Origin: Utricularia gibba
Lineage: Eukaryota; Streptophyta; Magnoliopsida; Lamiales; Lentibulariaceae
Length of the DNA: 60,267 nucleotides
Direction of reading: 5' to 3'
Assembly (NCBI GenBank): GCA_002189035.1
Contig: NEEC01000179.1
Span: 1-60,267 of the forward strand
Shown here: in pieces, positions 33,847 through 47,730 of the stretch
How the letters are laid out: each line of letters begins with the position of its first letter
Numbering within the stretch: position 1 is the first letter of the stretch
Position numbers and translations under genes: made by a program
The notes under the pieces: model-generated
Seen by the model: the letters and a program-made list of their open reading frames with translations, nothing else
The model's database searches: none
Told to the model about the DNA's origin: nothing

Positions 33847-35080
33847 ATCGATTTGCATCCAGTTGACCTCATGAGCCATACAGAATCGGGGTCAAGGACC
33901 AAGTTCCCAGCGAGACTGGCCGCCACAAAACGAGAAGCGGTTCCTTGAAAAACCATGTAGGCAGCCCCCGAAAACCGAACGATAATAAATACATCACTTT
34001 ATTTGCCGGACTACAACTAACTCTCGGCAAGCCAAACTTACCTTTTCCCGTTCCAGGTGCACCCAAAGACCGCCTCCAAGTATAAAGTAAGTTGTTGAAA
34101 AAATCATGTGGGGTGCACGTGATATCGCAATTTAAACAAATGCAACATTGTATTCATCGATTTGCATCCTTTTGTCCTCATGAGCCATAAAGAATCGCGG
34201 GCCCGGACCAAGTTCCTAGCGAGACTGGCCGCCACAAAACGAGAAGCTGTTCCTTGAAAAACCATGTAGGCAACACCGAAAACCGAACGTTAATAAATAC
34301 ATCACTTTCTTTGCCGGGCTACAACTTACTTTGGGCCAAGGCCTAAGCTGACTTTTTCCGGTTCCAGTGCCCCCAAGACCGCCTCTCAAGTATAAAGTAA
34401 GTTGTTAAAAAATCATGTGGGGTGCACGTGACATCGTAATTTAAACAAATGCATCATTTTTTTTAATCGATTTGCATCCAGTTGACCTCATGAGCCATAC
34501 AGAATCGGGGTCAAGGACCAAGTTCCCAGCGAGACTGGCCGCCACAAAACGAGAAGCGGTTCCTTGAAAAACCATGTAGGCAGCCCCGAAAACCGAACGA
34601 TAATAAATACATCACTTTATTTGCCGGACTACAACTAACTCTCGGCAAGCCAAACCTTACTTTGTCCCGTTCCAGGTGCACCCAAAGACCGCCTCTCAAG
34701 TATAAAGTAAGTTGTTGAAAAATCATGTGGGGTGCACGTGATATCGCAATTTAAACAAATGCAACATTGTATTCATCGATTTGCATCCTTTTGTCCTCAT
34801 GAGCCATAAGAATCGCGGGCCCGGACCAAGTTCCTAGCGAGACTGGCCGCCACAAAACGAGAAGCTGTTCCTTGAAAAACCATGTAGGCAACACCGAAAA
34901 CCGAACGTTAATAAATACATCACTTTTTTGCCGGGCTACAACTTACTTTGGGCCAAGGCCTAAGCTGATCTTTTTCCGGTTCCAAGTGCCCAAAGACCGC
35001 CTCTCAAGTATAAAGTAAGTTGTTGAAAAAATCATGTGGGGTGCACGTGATATAATTTAAACAAATGCATCATTGTTTTC
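33847..35080 (+). repeat. Clean A-B block, four monomers
   Basis: Starts at 33847 (A), 34156 (B), 34466 (A) and 34775 (B). B-to-A junctions here read TCATGTATAAAGTAAG or TCAAGTATAAAGTAAG, unlike the uniform CATG..TATG form of 17.8-25.3 kb. Confidence 0.89.
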
Positions 35081-36316
35081 ATCGATTTGCATCCTTTTGA
35101 CCTCATGAGCCATACAGAATCGGGGCAAGGACCAAGTTCCCAGCGAGACTGGCCGCCACAAAACGAGAAGCTGTTCCTTGAAAAACCATGTAGGCAACCC
35201 CCGAAAACCGAACGTTAATAAATACATCACTTTCTTTGCCGGGCTACAACTTACTTTGGGCCAAGGCCTAAGCTGATCTTTTTCCGGTTCCAAGTGCACC
35301 CAAAGACCGCCTCTCAAGTATAAAGTAAGTTGTTGAAAAAATCATGTGGGGTGCACGTGATATCGTAATTTAAACAAATGCATCATTGTATTCATCGATT
35401 TGCATCCTTTGTCCTCATGAGCCATAAAGAATCGGGGCCCGGACCAAGTTCCTAGCGAGACTGGCCGCCACAAAACGAGAAGCTGTTCCTTGAAAAACCA
35501 TGTAGGCAACCGAAAACCGAACGTTAATAAATACATCACTTTCTTTGCCGGGCTACAACTTACTTTGGCCAAGGCCTAAGCTGACCTTTTTTCCGGTTCC
35601 AAGTGCCCCAAAGACCGCCTCTCAAGTATAAAGTAAGTTGTTGAAAAAATGTGGGGTGCACGTGATATCGCAATTTAAACAAATGCATCATTGTTTTCAT
35701 CGATTTGCATCCTTTGACCTCATGAGCCATAAAGAATCGGGGCCCGGACCAAGTTCCTAGCGAGACTGGCCGCCACAAAACGAGAAGCGTTCCTTGAAAA
35801 ACCATGTAGGCAACCCGAAAACCGAACGTTAATAAATACATCACTTTCTTTGCCGGGCTACAACTTACTTTGGGCCAAGGCCTAAGCTGACTTTTTCCGG
35901 TTCCAAGTGCACCCAAAGACCGCCTCTCAAGTATAAAGTAAGTTGTTGAAAAAATCATGTGGGGTGCACGTGATATCGCAATTTAAACAAATGCAACATT
36001 GTATTCATCGATTTGCATCCTTTTGTCCTCATGAGCCATAAAGAATCGGGGCCCGGACCAAGTTCCTAGCGAGACTGGCCGCCACAAAACGAGAAGCTGT
36101 TCCTTGAAAAACCATGTAGGCAACCCGAAAACCGAACGTTAATAAATACATCACTTTCTTTGCCGGGCTACAACTTACTTTGGGCCAAGGCCTAAGCTGA
36201 CTTTTTCCGGTTCCAAGTGCCCCAAAGACCGCCTTCTCAAGTATAAAGTAAGTTGTTGAAAAAATCATGTGGGGTGCACGTGATATCGCAATTTAAACAA
36301 ATGCAACATTGTATTC
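35081..36316 (+). repeat. Hybrid run, four monomers
   Basis: Starts at 35081, 35394, 35699 and 36007. Mixed heads (CCTTTTGACC with CATACAG at 35081) and blended AGAAGCGTTCC and GCAACCCG words. Bodies are mainly B. The unit at 35699 is entered through a junction that has lost TC (AAAAAATGTGGGG). Confidence 0.83.
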
Positions 36317-37871
36317 ATCGATTTGCATCCTTTTGTCCTCATGAGCCATAAAGAATCGCGGGCCCGGACCAAGTTCCTAGCGAGACTGGCCGCCACAAAA
36401 CGAGAAGCTGTTCCTTGAAAACCATGTAGGCAACACCGAAAACCGAACGTTAATAAATACATCACTTTCTTTGCCGGGCTACAACTTACTTTGGGCCAAG
36501 GCCTAAGCTGATCTTTTTCCGGTTCCAAGTGCCCCCCAAGACCGCCTCCTCATGTATAAAGTATGTTGTTAAAAAAATCATGTGGGGTGCACGTGACATC
36601 GTAATTTAAACAAATGCATCATTTTTTTTAATCGATTTGCATCCAGTTGACCTCATGAGCCATACAGAATCGGGGTCAAGGACCAAGTTCCCAGCGAGAC
36701 TGGCCGCCACAAACGAGAAGCGGTTCCTTGAAAAACCATGTAGGCAGCCCCCGAAAACCGAACGATAATAAATACATCACTTTATTTGCCGGACTACAAC
36801 TAACTTCGGCAAGCCAAACCTTACTTTTTCCGTTCCAGGTGCACCCAAAGACCGCCTCTCAAGTATAAAGTAAGTTGTTGAAAAAATCATGTGGGGTGCA
36901 CGTGATATCGCAATTTAAACAAATGCAACATTGTATTCATCGATTTGCATCCTTTTGTCCTCATGAGCCATAAAGAATCGCGGGCCCGGACCAAGTTCCT
37001 AGCGAGACTGGCCGCCACAAACGAGAAGCTGTTCCTTGAAAAACCATGTAGGCAACACCGAAAACCGAACGTTAATAAATACATCACTTTCTTTGCCGGG
37101 CTACAACTTACTTTGGGCCAAGGCCTAAGCTGACCTTTTTCCGGTTCCAAGTGCCCCAAGACCGCCTCTCAAGTATAAAGTAAGTTGTTAAAAAAATCAT
37201 GTGGGGTGCACGTGACATCGTAATTTAAACAAATGCATCATTTTTTTTAATCGATTTGCATCCAGTTGACCTCATGAGCCATACAGAATCGGGGTCAAGG
37301 ACCAAGTTCCCAGCGAGACTGGCCGCCACAAAACGAGAAGCGTTCCTTGAAAAACCATGTAGGCAGCCCCGAAAACCGAACGATAATAAATACATCACTT
37401 TATTTGCCGGACTACAACTACTCTCGGGCAAGCCAAACCTTACCTTTGTCCGTTCCAGGTGCACCCAAAGACCGCCTGCTCAAGTATAAAGTAAGTTGTT
37501 GAAAAAATCATGTGGGGTGCACGTGATATCGCAATTTAAACAAATGCAACATTGTATTCATCGATTTGCATCCTTTTGTCCTCATGAGCCATAAAGAATC
37601 GCGGGCCCGGACCAAGTTCCTAGCGAGACTGGCCGCCACAAAACGAGAAGCTGTTCCTTGAAAAACCATGTAGGCAACACCGAAAACCGAACGTTAATAA
37701 ATACATCACTTTCTTTGCCGGGCTACAACTTACTTTGGGCCAAGGCCTAAGCTGATCTTTTTCCGGTTCCAAGTGCACCAAAGACCGCCTTCTCAAGTAT
37801 AAAGTAAGTTGTTGAAAAAAATCATGTGGGGTGCACGTGACATCAAATTTAAACAAATGCATCATTTTTTC
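36317..37871 (+). repeat. Clean B-A-B-A-B block
   Basis: Starts at 36317 (B), 36631 (A), 36939 (B), 37250 (A) and 37560 (B). The alternation is regular. AGAAGCGTTCC at 37250 lacks one base. Confidence 0.89.
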
Positions 37872-39410
37872 ATCGATTTGCATCCTTTTGACCTCATGAG
37901 CCATAAAGAATCGGGGGACCAAGTTCCAGCGAGACTGGCCGCCACAAAACGAGAAGCGGTTCCTTGAAAAACCATGTAGGCAGCCCCGAAAACCGAACGA
38001 TAATAAATACATCACTTTATTTGCCGGACTACAACTTCTTTGCAAGCCAAACCTTACCTTTGTCCGTTCCAGGTGCACCCAAAGACCGCCTCTCAAGTAT
38101 AAAGTAAGTTGTTGAAAAAATCATGTGGGGTGCACGTGATATCGCAATTTAAACAAATGCAACATTGTATTCATCGATTTGCATCCTTTTGTCCTCATGA
38201 GCCATAAAGAATCGCGGGCCCGGACCAAGTTCCTAGCGAGACTGGCCGCCACAAAACGAGAAGCTGTTCCTTGAAAAACCATGTAGGCAACACCGAAAAC
38301 CGAACGTTAATAAATACATCACTTTCTTTGCCGGGCTACAACTTACTTTGGGCCAAGGCCTAAGCTGACTTTTTCCGGTTCCAAGTGCCCCAAAGACCGC
38401 CTCTCAAGTATAAAGTAAGTTGTTGAAAAAAATCATGTGGGGTGCACGTGATATCGCAATTTAAACAAATGCATCATTTATTCATCGATTTGCATCCTTT
38501 TGTCCTCATGAGCCATAAAGAATCGGGGGCCCGGACCAAGTTCCTAGCGAGACTGGCCGCCACAAAACGAGAAGCTGTTCCTTGAAAAACCATGTAGGCA
38601 ACACCGAAAACCGAACGTTAATAAATACATCACTTTCTTTGCCGGGCTACAACTTACTTTGGGCCAAGGCCTAAGCTGATCTTTTTCCGGTTCCAAGTGC
38701 ACCCAAAGACCGCCTAAGTATAAAGTAAGTTGTTGAAAAAATCATGTGGGGTGCACGTGATATCGCAATTTAAACAAATGCATCATTGTATTCATCGATT
38801 TGCATCCTTTGTCCTCATGAGCCATAAAGAATCGGGGCCCGGACCAAGTTCCTAGCGAGACTGGCCGCCACAAAACGAGAAGCTGTTCCTTGAAAAACCA
38901 TGTAGGCAACACCGAAAACCGAACGTTAATAAATACATCACTTTCTTTGCCGGGCTACAACTTACTTTGGGCCAAGGCCTAAGCTGACCTTTTTCCGGTT
39001 CCAAGTGCACCCAAAGACCGCCTTCTCAAGTATAAAGTAAGTTGTTGAAAAAATCATGTGGGGTGCACGTGATATCGCAATTTAAACAAATGCATCATTG
39101 TTTCATCGATTTGCATCCTTTTGTCCTCATGAGCCATAAAGAATCGGGGCCCGGACCAAGTTCCTAGCGAGACTGGCCGCCACAAAACGAGAAGCGTTCC
39201 TTGAAAAACCATGTAGGCAACCCGAAAACCGAACGTTAATAAATACATCACTTTATTTGCCGGGCTACAACTTACTTTGGGCAAGCCTAAGCTGATCTTT
39301 TCCGGTTCCAAGTGCACCCAAAGACCGCCTCTCAAGTATAAAGTAAGTTGTTGAAAAAATCATGTGGGTGCACGTGATATCGCAATTTAAACAAATGCAA
39401 CATTGTATTC
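37872..39410 (+). repeat. Hybrid and B-rich run, five monomers
   Basis: Starts at 37872 (mixed head, A tail), 38173 (B), 38484 and 38794 (B-like with GGGGGCCC or GGGGCCC heads) and 39105 (hybrid with AGAAGCGTTCC and TTTATTTGCCGGGCTAC). No full A unit occurs between 37250 and 39725. Confidence 0.83.
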
Positions 39411-40654
39411 ATCGATTTGCATCCTTTTGTCCTCATGAGCCATAAAGAATCGCGGGCCCGGACCAAGTTCCTAGCGAGACTGGCCGCCACAAAACGAGAA
39501 GCTGTTCCTTGAAAAACCATGTAGGCAACACCGAAAACCGAACGTTAATAAATACATCACTTTCTTTGCCGGGCTACAACTTACTTTGGGCCAAGGCCTA
39601 AGCTGATCTTTTTCCGGTTCCAAGTGCCCCCAAGACCGCCTCCTCAAGTATAAAGTAAGTTGTTAAAAAAATCATGTGGGGTGCACGTGACATCGTAATT
39701 TAAACAAATGCATCATTTTTTTTAATCGATTTGCATCCAGTTGACCTCATGAGCCATACAGAATCGGGGTCAAGGACCAAGTTCCCAGCGAGACTGGCCG
39801 CCAAAACGAGAAGCGGTTCCTTGAAAAACCATGTAGGCAGCCCCCGAAAACCGAACGATAATAAATACATCACTTTATTTGCCGGACTACAACTAACTCT
39901 TGCAAGCCAAACCTTACCTTTGTCCCGTTCCAGGTGCACCCAAAGACCGCCTGCTCAAGTATAAAGTAAGTTGTTGAAAAAATCATGTGGGGTGCACGTG
40001 ATATCGCAATTTAAACAAATGCAACATTGTATTCATCGATTTGCATCCTTTTGTCCTCATGAGCCATAAAGAATCGCGGGCCCGGACCAAGTTCCTAGCG
40101 AGACTGGCCGCCACAAAACGAGAAGCTGTTCCTTGAAAAACCATGTAGGCAACACCGAAAACCGAACGTTAATAAATACATCACTTTCTTTGCCGGGCTA
40201 CAACTTACTTTGGGCCAAGGCCTAAGCTGATCTTTTTCCGGTTCCAAGTGCACCCAAAGACCGCCTTCTCAAGTATAAAGTATTTGTTAAAAAAATCATG
40301 TGGGGTGCACGTGACATATAATTTAAACAAATGCATCATTTTTTTTAATCGATTTGCATCCAGTTGACCTCATGAGCCATACAGAATCGGGGTCAAGGAC
40401 CAAGTTCCCAGCGAGACTGGCCGCCACAAAACGAGAAGCGGTTCCTTGAAAAACCATGTAGGCAGCCCCGAAAACCGAACGATAATAAATACATCACTTT
40501 ATTTGCCGGACTACAACTTACTTTGCCAAGCCTAAGCTGATTTTTTCCGGTTCCAAGTGCCCCAAAGACCGCTCCTCAAGTATAAAGTAAGTTGTTGAAA
40601 AAATCATGTGGGGTGCACGTGATATCGTAATTTAAACAAATGCATCATTTTTTC
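39411..40654 (+). repeat. B-A-B-A block, last A blended at its tail
   Basis: Starts at 39411 (B), 39725 (A), 40035 (B) and 40348 (A head). The unit at 40348 switches from type A to type B after GCCGGACTACAAC (TTACTTTGCCAAGCCTAAG). Confidence 0.87.
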
Positions 40655-41869
40655 ATCGATTTGCATCCTTGACCTCATGAGCCATAAAGAATCGGGGCCG
40701 GACCAAGTTCCAGCGAGACTGGCCGCCACAAAACGAGAAGCTGTTCCTTGAAAAACCATGTAGGCAACCCCGAAAACCGAACGTTAATAAATACATCACT
40801 TTCTTTGCCGGGCTAGGCCAAGCCAAACTGACCTTTTTCCGTTCCAAGTGCACCCAAGACCGCCTCTCAAGTATAAAGTAAGTTGTTGAAAAAAATCATG
40901 TGGGGTGCACGTGATATCGCAATTTAAACAAATGCAACATTGTATTCATCGATTTGCATCCTTTTGTCCTCATGAGCCATAAAGAATCGCGGGCCCGGAC
41001 CAAGTTCCTAGCGAGACTGGCCGCCACAAAACGAGAAGCTGTTCCTTGAAAAACCATGTAGGCAACCCGAAAACCGAACGTTAATAAATACATCACTTTC
41101 TTTGCCGGGCTACAACTTACTTTGGGCCAAGGCCTAAGCTGACTTTTTCCGGTTCCAAGTGCACCCAAAGACCGCCTCTCAAGTATAAAGTAAGTTGTTG
41201 AAAAAATCATGTGGGGTGCACGTGATATCGTAATTTAAACAAATGCAACATTTATTTAATCGATTTGCATCCTTTTTGACCTCATGAGCCATAAAGAATC
41301 GGGGGGACCAAGTTCCCAGCGAGACTGGCCGCCACAAAACGAGAAGCGTTCCTTGAAAAACCATGTAGGCAACCCGAAAACCGAACGTTAATAAATACAT
41401 CACTTTCTTTGCCGGCTACAACTTACTTTGGGCAAGGCCTAAGCTGATCTTTTTCCGGTTCCAAGTGCCCCAAAGACCGCCTCTCAAGTATAAAGTAAGT
41501 TGTTGAAAAAATCATGTGGGGTGCACGTGATATCGCAATTTAAACAAATGCAACATTGTATTCATCGATTTGCATCCTTTGACCTCATGAGCCATAAAGA
41601 ATCGGGGCCCGGACCAAGTTCCTAGCGAGACTGGCCGCACAAAACGAGAAGCTGTTCCTTGAAAAACCATGTAGGCAACACCGAAAACCGAACGTTAATA
41701 AATACATCACTTTCTTTGCCGGGCTACAACTTACTTTGGGCAAGCCTAAGCTGACTTTTTCCGGTTCCAAGTGCACCCAAGACCGCCTCTCAAGTATAAA
41801 GTAAGTTGTTGAAAAAATCATGTGGGGTGCACGTGATATCGCAATTTAAACAAATGCAACATTGTATTC
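40655..41869 (+). repeat. Hybrid run, four monomers
   Basis: Starts at 40655, 40948 (B), 41259 and 41564. The unit at 40655 lost most of its ACAACTTACTTTG region (GGGCTAGGCCAAGCC). The unit at 41259 has a TTTAATCG start with CCTTTTTGACC and AGAAGCGTTCC. Confidence 0.82.
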
Positions 41870-43406
41870 ATCGATTTGCATCCTTTTGTCCTCATGAGCC
41901 ATAAAGAATCGCGGGCCCGGACCAAGTTCCTAGCGAGACTGGCCGCCACAAAACGAGAAGCTGTTCCTTGAAAAACCATGTAGGCAACACCGAAAACCGA
42001 ACGTTAATAAATACATCACTTTCTTTGCCGGGCTACAACTTACTTTGGGCCAAGGCCTAAGCTGACCTTTTTCCGGTTCCAAGTGCCCCCCAAGACCGCC
42101 TCCTCATGTATAAAGTATGTTGTTAAAAAAATCATGTGGGGTGCACGTGACATCGTAATTTAAACAAATGCATCATTTTTTTTAATCGATTTGCATCCAG
42201 TTGACCTCATGAGCCATACAGAATCGGGGTCAAGGACCAAGTTCCCAGCGAGACTGGCCGCCACAAAACGAGAAGCGGTTCCTTGAAAAACCATGTAGGC
42301 AGCCCGAAAACCGAACGATAATAAATACATCACTTTATTTGCCGGACTACAACTAACTCTCGGCAAGCCAAACCTTCCTTTTCCCGTTCCAGGTGCACCC
42401 AAAGACCGCCTCTCAAGTATAAAGTAAGTTGTTGAAAAAATCATGTGGGGTGCACGTGATATCGCAATTTAAACAAATGCACATTGTATTCATCGATTTG
42501 CATCCTTTTGTCCTCATGAGCCATAAAGAATCGGGGGACCAAGTTCCTAGCGAGACTGGCCGCCACAAAACGAGAAGCTGTTCCTTGAAAAACCATGTAG
42601 GCAACACCGAAAACCGAACGTTAATAAATACATCACTTTCTTTGCCGGGCTACAACTTACTTTGGCCAAGGCCTAAGCTGATCTTTTTTCCGGTTCCAAG
42701 TGCACCCAAAGACCGCCTCTCAAGTATAAAGTAAGTTGTTGAAAAAATCATGTGGGGTGCACGTGATATCGCAATTTAAACAAATGCATCATTGTTTTCA
42801 TCGATTTGCATCCTTTTGTCCTCATGAGCCATAAAGAATCGGGGCCCGGACCAAGTTCCTAGCGAGACTGGCCGCCACAAAACGAGAAGCTGTTCCTTGA
42901 AAAACCATGTAGGCAACACCGAAAACCGAACGTTAATAAATACATCACTTTTTTGCCGGGCTACAACTGGGCCAAGCCTAAGCTGACTTTTTCCGGTTCC
43001 AAGTGCCCCAAAGACCGCCTCTCAAGTATAAAGTAAGTTGTTGAAAAAATCATGTGGGGTGCACGTGATATCGCAATTTAAACAAATGCATCATTTTATT
43101 CATCGATTTGCATCCTTTGTCCTCATGAGCCATAAAGAATCGGGGCCCGGACCAAGTTCCTAGCGAGACTGGCCGCCACAAAACGAGAAGCTGTTCCTTG
43201 AAAAACCATGTAGGCAACCCGAAAACCGAACGTTAATAAATACATCACTTTCTTTGCCGGGCTACACTTACTTTGGGCCAAGCCTAAGCTGACTTTTTCC
43301 GGTTCCAAGTGCACCAAACCGCCTTCTCAAGTATAAAGTAAGTTGTTGAAAAAATCATGTGGGGTGCACGTGATATCGCAATTTAAACAAATGCAACATT
43401 GTATTC
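41870..43406 (+). repeat. One B-A pair followed by three B-like monomers
   Basis: Starts at 41870 (B), 42185 (A), 42492, 42800 and 43102 (B-like). The B-like copies read GGGGGACC or GGGGCCCGG in place of CGCGGGCCCGG. The unit at 42800 has lost TTACTTT from its third quarter. Confidence 0.84.
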
Positions 43407-46400
43407 ATCGATTTGCATCCTTTTGTCCTCATGAGCCATAAAGAATCGGGGGACCAAGTTCCTAGCGAGACTGGCCGCCACAAAACGAGAAGCTGTTCCT
43501 TGAAAAACCATGTAGGCAACACCGAAAACCGAACGTTAATAAATACATCACTTTCTTTGCCGGGCTACAACTTACTTTGGGCCAAGGCCTAAGCTGACCT
43601 TTTTCCGGTTCCAAGTGCCCCCAAGACCGCCTCCTCATGTATAAAGTATGTTGTTAAAAAAATCATGTGGGGTGCACGTGACATCGTAATTTAAACAAAT
43701 GCATCATTTTTTTAATCGATTTGCATCCAGTTGACCTCATGAGCCATACAGAATCGGGGTCAAGGACCAAGTTCCAGCGAGACTGGCCGCCACAAAACGA
43801 GAAGCGGTTCCTTGAAAAACCATGTAGGCAGCCCCGAAAACCGAACGATAATAAATACATCACTTTATTTGCCGGACTACAACTAACTCTCGGGCAAGCC
43901 AAACCTTACCTTTGTCCGTTCCAGGTGCACCCAAAGACCGCCTGCTCAAGTATAAAGTAAGTTGTTGAAAAAATCATGTGGGGTGCACGTGATATCGCAA
44001 TTTAAACAAATGCAACATTGTATTCATCGATTTGCATCCTTTTGTCCTCATGAGCCATAAAGAATCGGGGCCCGGACCAAGTTCCTAGCGAGACTGGCCG
44101 CCACAAAACGAGAAGCTGTTCCTTGAAAAACCATGTAGGCAACCCGAAAACCGAACGTTAATAAATACATCACTTTCTTTGCCGGGCTACAACTTACTTT
44201 GGGCCAAGGCCTAAGCTGATCTTTTTCCGGTTCCAAGTGCACCCAAAGACCGCCTCTCAAGTATAAAGTAAGTTGTTGAAAAAATCATGTGGGGTGCACG
44301 TGATATCGCAATTTAAACAAATGCAACATTGTATTCATCGATTTGCATCCTTTTGTCCTCATGAGCCATAAAGAATCGCGGGCCCGGACCAAGTTCCTAG
44401 CGAGACTGGCCGCCACAAAACGAGAAGCTGTTCCTTGAAAAACCATGTAGGCAACACCGAAAACCGAACGTTAATAAATACATCACTTTCTTTGCCGGGC
44501 TACAACTTACTTTGGGCCAAGGCCTAAGCTGATCTTTTTCCGGTTCCAGTGCCCCCAAGACCGCCTCCTCAAGTATAAAGTAAGTTGTTGAAAAAATCAT
44601 GTGGGGTGCACGTGACATCGTAATTTAAACAATGCATCATTTTTTTTAATCGATTTGCATCCAGTTGACCTCATGAGCCATACAGAATCGGGGTCAAGGA
44701 CCAAGTTCCCAGCGAGACTGGCCGCCACAAACGAGAAGCGGTTCCTTGAAAAACCATGTAGGCAGCCCGAAAACCGAACGATAATAAATACATCACTTTA
44801 TTTGCCGGACTACAACTAACTCTTGCAAGCCAAACCTTACCTTTGTCCGTTCCAGGTGCACCCAAAGACCGCCTGCTCAAGTATAAAGTAAGTTGTTGAA
44901 AAAATCATGTGGGGTGCACGTGATATCGCAATTTAAACAAATGCAACATTGTATTCATCGATTTGCATCCTTTTGTCCTCATGAGCCATAAAGAATCGCG
45001 GGCCCGGACCAAGTTCCTAGCGAGACTGGCCGCCACAAAACGAGAAGCTGTTCCTTGAAAAACCATGTAGGCAACACCGAAAACCGAACGTTAATAAATA
45101 CATCACTTTCTTTGCCGGGCTACAACTTACTTTGGGCCAAGGCCTAAGCTGATCTTTTTCCGGTTCCAAGTGCCCCCAAGACCGCCTCCTCATGTATAAA
45201 GTAAGTTGTTAAAAAATCATGTGGGGTGCACGTGACATCGTAATTTAAACAAATGCATCATTTTTTTTAATCGATTTGCATCCAGTTGACCTCATGAGCC
45301 ATACAGAATCGGGGTCAAGGACCAAGTTCCCAGCGAGACTGGCCGCCACAAAACGAGAAGCGGTTCCTTGAAAAACCATGTAGGCAGCCCCCGAAAACCG
45401 AACGATAATAAATACATCACTTTATTTGCCGGACTACAACTAACTCTCGGGCAAGCCAAACCTTACCTTTGTCCCGTTCCAGGTGCACCCAAAGACCGCC
45501 TGCTCAAGTATAAAGTAAGTTGTTGAAAAAATCATGTGGGGTGCACGTGATATCGCAATTTAAACAAATGCAACATTGTATTCATCGATTTGCATCCTTT
45601 TGTCCTCATGAGCCATAAAGAATCGCGGGCCCGGACCAAGTTCCTAGCGAGACTGGCCGCCACAAAACGAAGCTGTTCCTTGAAAAACCATGTAGGCAAC
45701 ACCGAAAACCGAACGTTAATAAATACATCACTTTCTTTGCCGGGCTACAACTTACTTTGGGCCAAGGCCTAAGCTGACTTTTTCCGGTGTGCCCCCAAGA
45801 CCGCCTCCTCATGTATAAAGTATGTTGTTAAAAAAATCATGTGGGGTGCACGTGACATCGTAATTTAAACAAATGCATCATTTTTTTTAATCGATTTGCA
45901 TCCAGTTGACCTCATGAGCCATACAGAATCGGGGTCAAGGACCAAGTTCCCAGCGAGACTGGCCGCCACAAAACGAGAAGCGGTTCCTTGAAAAACCATG
46001 TAGGCAGCCCCGAAAACCGAACGATAATAAATACATCACTTTATTTGCCGGACTACAACTAACTCTCGGCAAGCCAAACCTTACCTTTGTCCCGTTCCAG
46101 GTGCACCCCAAAGACCGCCTGCTCAAGTATAAAGTAAGTTGTTGAAAAAATCATGTGGGGTGCACGTGATATCGCAATTTAAACAAATGCAACATTGTAT
46201 TCATCGATTTGCATCCTTTTGTCCTCATGAGCCATAAGAATCGCGGGCCCGGACCAAGTTCCTAGCGAGACTGGCCGCCACAAAACGAGAAGCTGTTCCT
46301 TGAAAAACCATGTAGGCAACACCGAAAACCGAACGTTAATAAATACATCACTTTCTTTGCCGGGCTACAACTTACTTTGGGCCAAGGCCTAAGCTGATCT

Positions 46401-47135
46401 TTTTCCGGTTCCAAGTGCCCCCAAGACCGCCTCCTCAAGTATAAAGTAAGTTGTTAAAAAAATCATGTGGGGTGCACGTGACATCGTAATTTAAACAAAT
46501 GCATCATTTTTTTTAATCGATTTGCATCCAGTTGACCTCATGAGCCATACAGAATCGGGGTCAAGGACCAAGTTCCCAGCGAGACTGGCCGCCACAAAAC
46601 GAGAAGCGTTCCTTGAAAAACCATGTAGGCAGCCCCGAAAACCGAACGATAATAAATACATCACTTTATTTGCCGGACTACAACTAACTCTCGGCAAGCC
46701 AAACCTTACCTTTGTCCGTTCCAGGTGCACCCAAAGACCGCCTGCTCAAGTATAAAGTAAGTTGTTGAAAAAATCATGTGGGGTGCACGTGATATCGCAA
46801 TTTAAACAAATGCAACATTGTATTCATCGATTTGCATCCTTTTGTCCTCATGAGCCATAAAGAATCGCGGGCCCGGACCAAGTTCCTAGCGAGACTGGCC
46901 GCCACAAAACGAGAAGCTGTTCCTTGAAAAACCATGTAGGCAACACCGAAAACCGAACGTTAATAAATACATCACTTTCTTTGCCGGGCTACAACTTACT
47001 TTGGCCAAGGCCTAAGCTGACTTTTTCCGGTTCCAAGTGCACCCCAAAGACCGCCTCTCAAGTATAAAGTAAGTTGTTAAAAAATCATGTGGGGTGCACG
47101 TGACATATAATTTAAACAAATGCATCATTTTTTTA
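43407..47135 (+). repeat. Long A-B block, twelve monomers with one B-B step
   Basis: Starts at 43407 (B), 43715 (A), 44026 (B-like), 44337 (B), 44649 (A), 44957 (B), 45270 (A), 45584 (B), 45890 (A), 46203 (B), 46516 (A) and 46826 (B). Two B-type units adjoin at 44026-44648. B-to-A junctions vary from copy to copy. Confidence 0.91.
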
Positions 47136-47730
47136 ATCGATTTGCATCCAGTTGACCTCATGAGCCATAAGAATCGGGGCAAGGACCAAGTTCCCAGCGA
47201 GACTGGCCGCCACAAAACGAGAAGCTGTTCCTTGAAAAACCATGTAGGCAACGAAAACCGAACGTAATAAATACATCACTTTTTTGCCGGGCTACAACTT
47301 ACTTTGGCCAAGCCTAAGCTGACTTTTTCCCGTTCCAAGCCCCCAAGACCGCCTCCTCATGTATAAAGTATGTTGTTAAAAAATCATGTGGGGTGCACGT
47401 GACATCGTAATTTAAACAAATGCATCATTTTTTTTAATCGATTTGCATCCTTGACCTCATGAGCCATACAGAATCGGGGCAAGGACCAAGTTCCCAGCGA
47501 GACTGGCCGCCACAAAACGAGAAGCGGTTCCTTGAAAAACCATGTAGGCAGCCCCGAAAACCGAACGATAATAAATACATCACTTTATTTGCCGGCTACA
47601 ACTAACAAGCCAAACTTACCTTTTCCGTTCCAGTGCACCCAAACCGCCTCTCAAGTATAAAGTAAGTTGTTGAAAAAATCATGTGGGGTGCACGTGATAT
47701 CGCAATTTAAACAAATGCAACATTGTATTC
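47136..47730 (+). repeat. Two adjacent A-headed monomers, first one hybrid
   Basis: Starts at 47136 (A head, then AGCTGTTCC, GGCAACG, ACGTAATAAAT, CACTTTTTTGCC) and 47437 (CCTTGACC head, A body, blended tail with GCCGGCTAC). This is one of the few A-A steps in the window. Confidence 0.82.

Noticed and set aside
37620-38096. Longest open reading frame (158 codons, minus strand) and many others of 60-146 codons
   Set aside because: They are translations of the satellite itself. The same peptide pieces recur in scrambled order in three frames, one-base indels between copies shift the frame, stops fall at repeat-linked places, and no known domain or conserved frame is seen.
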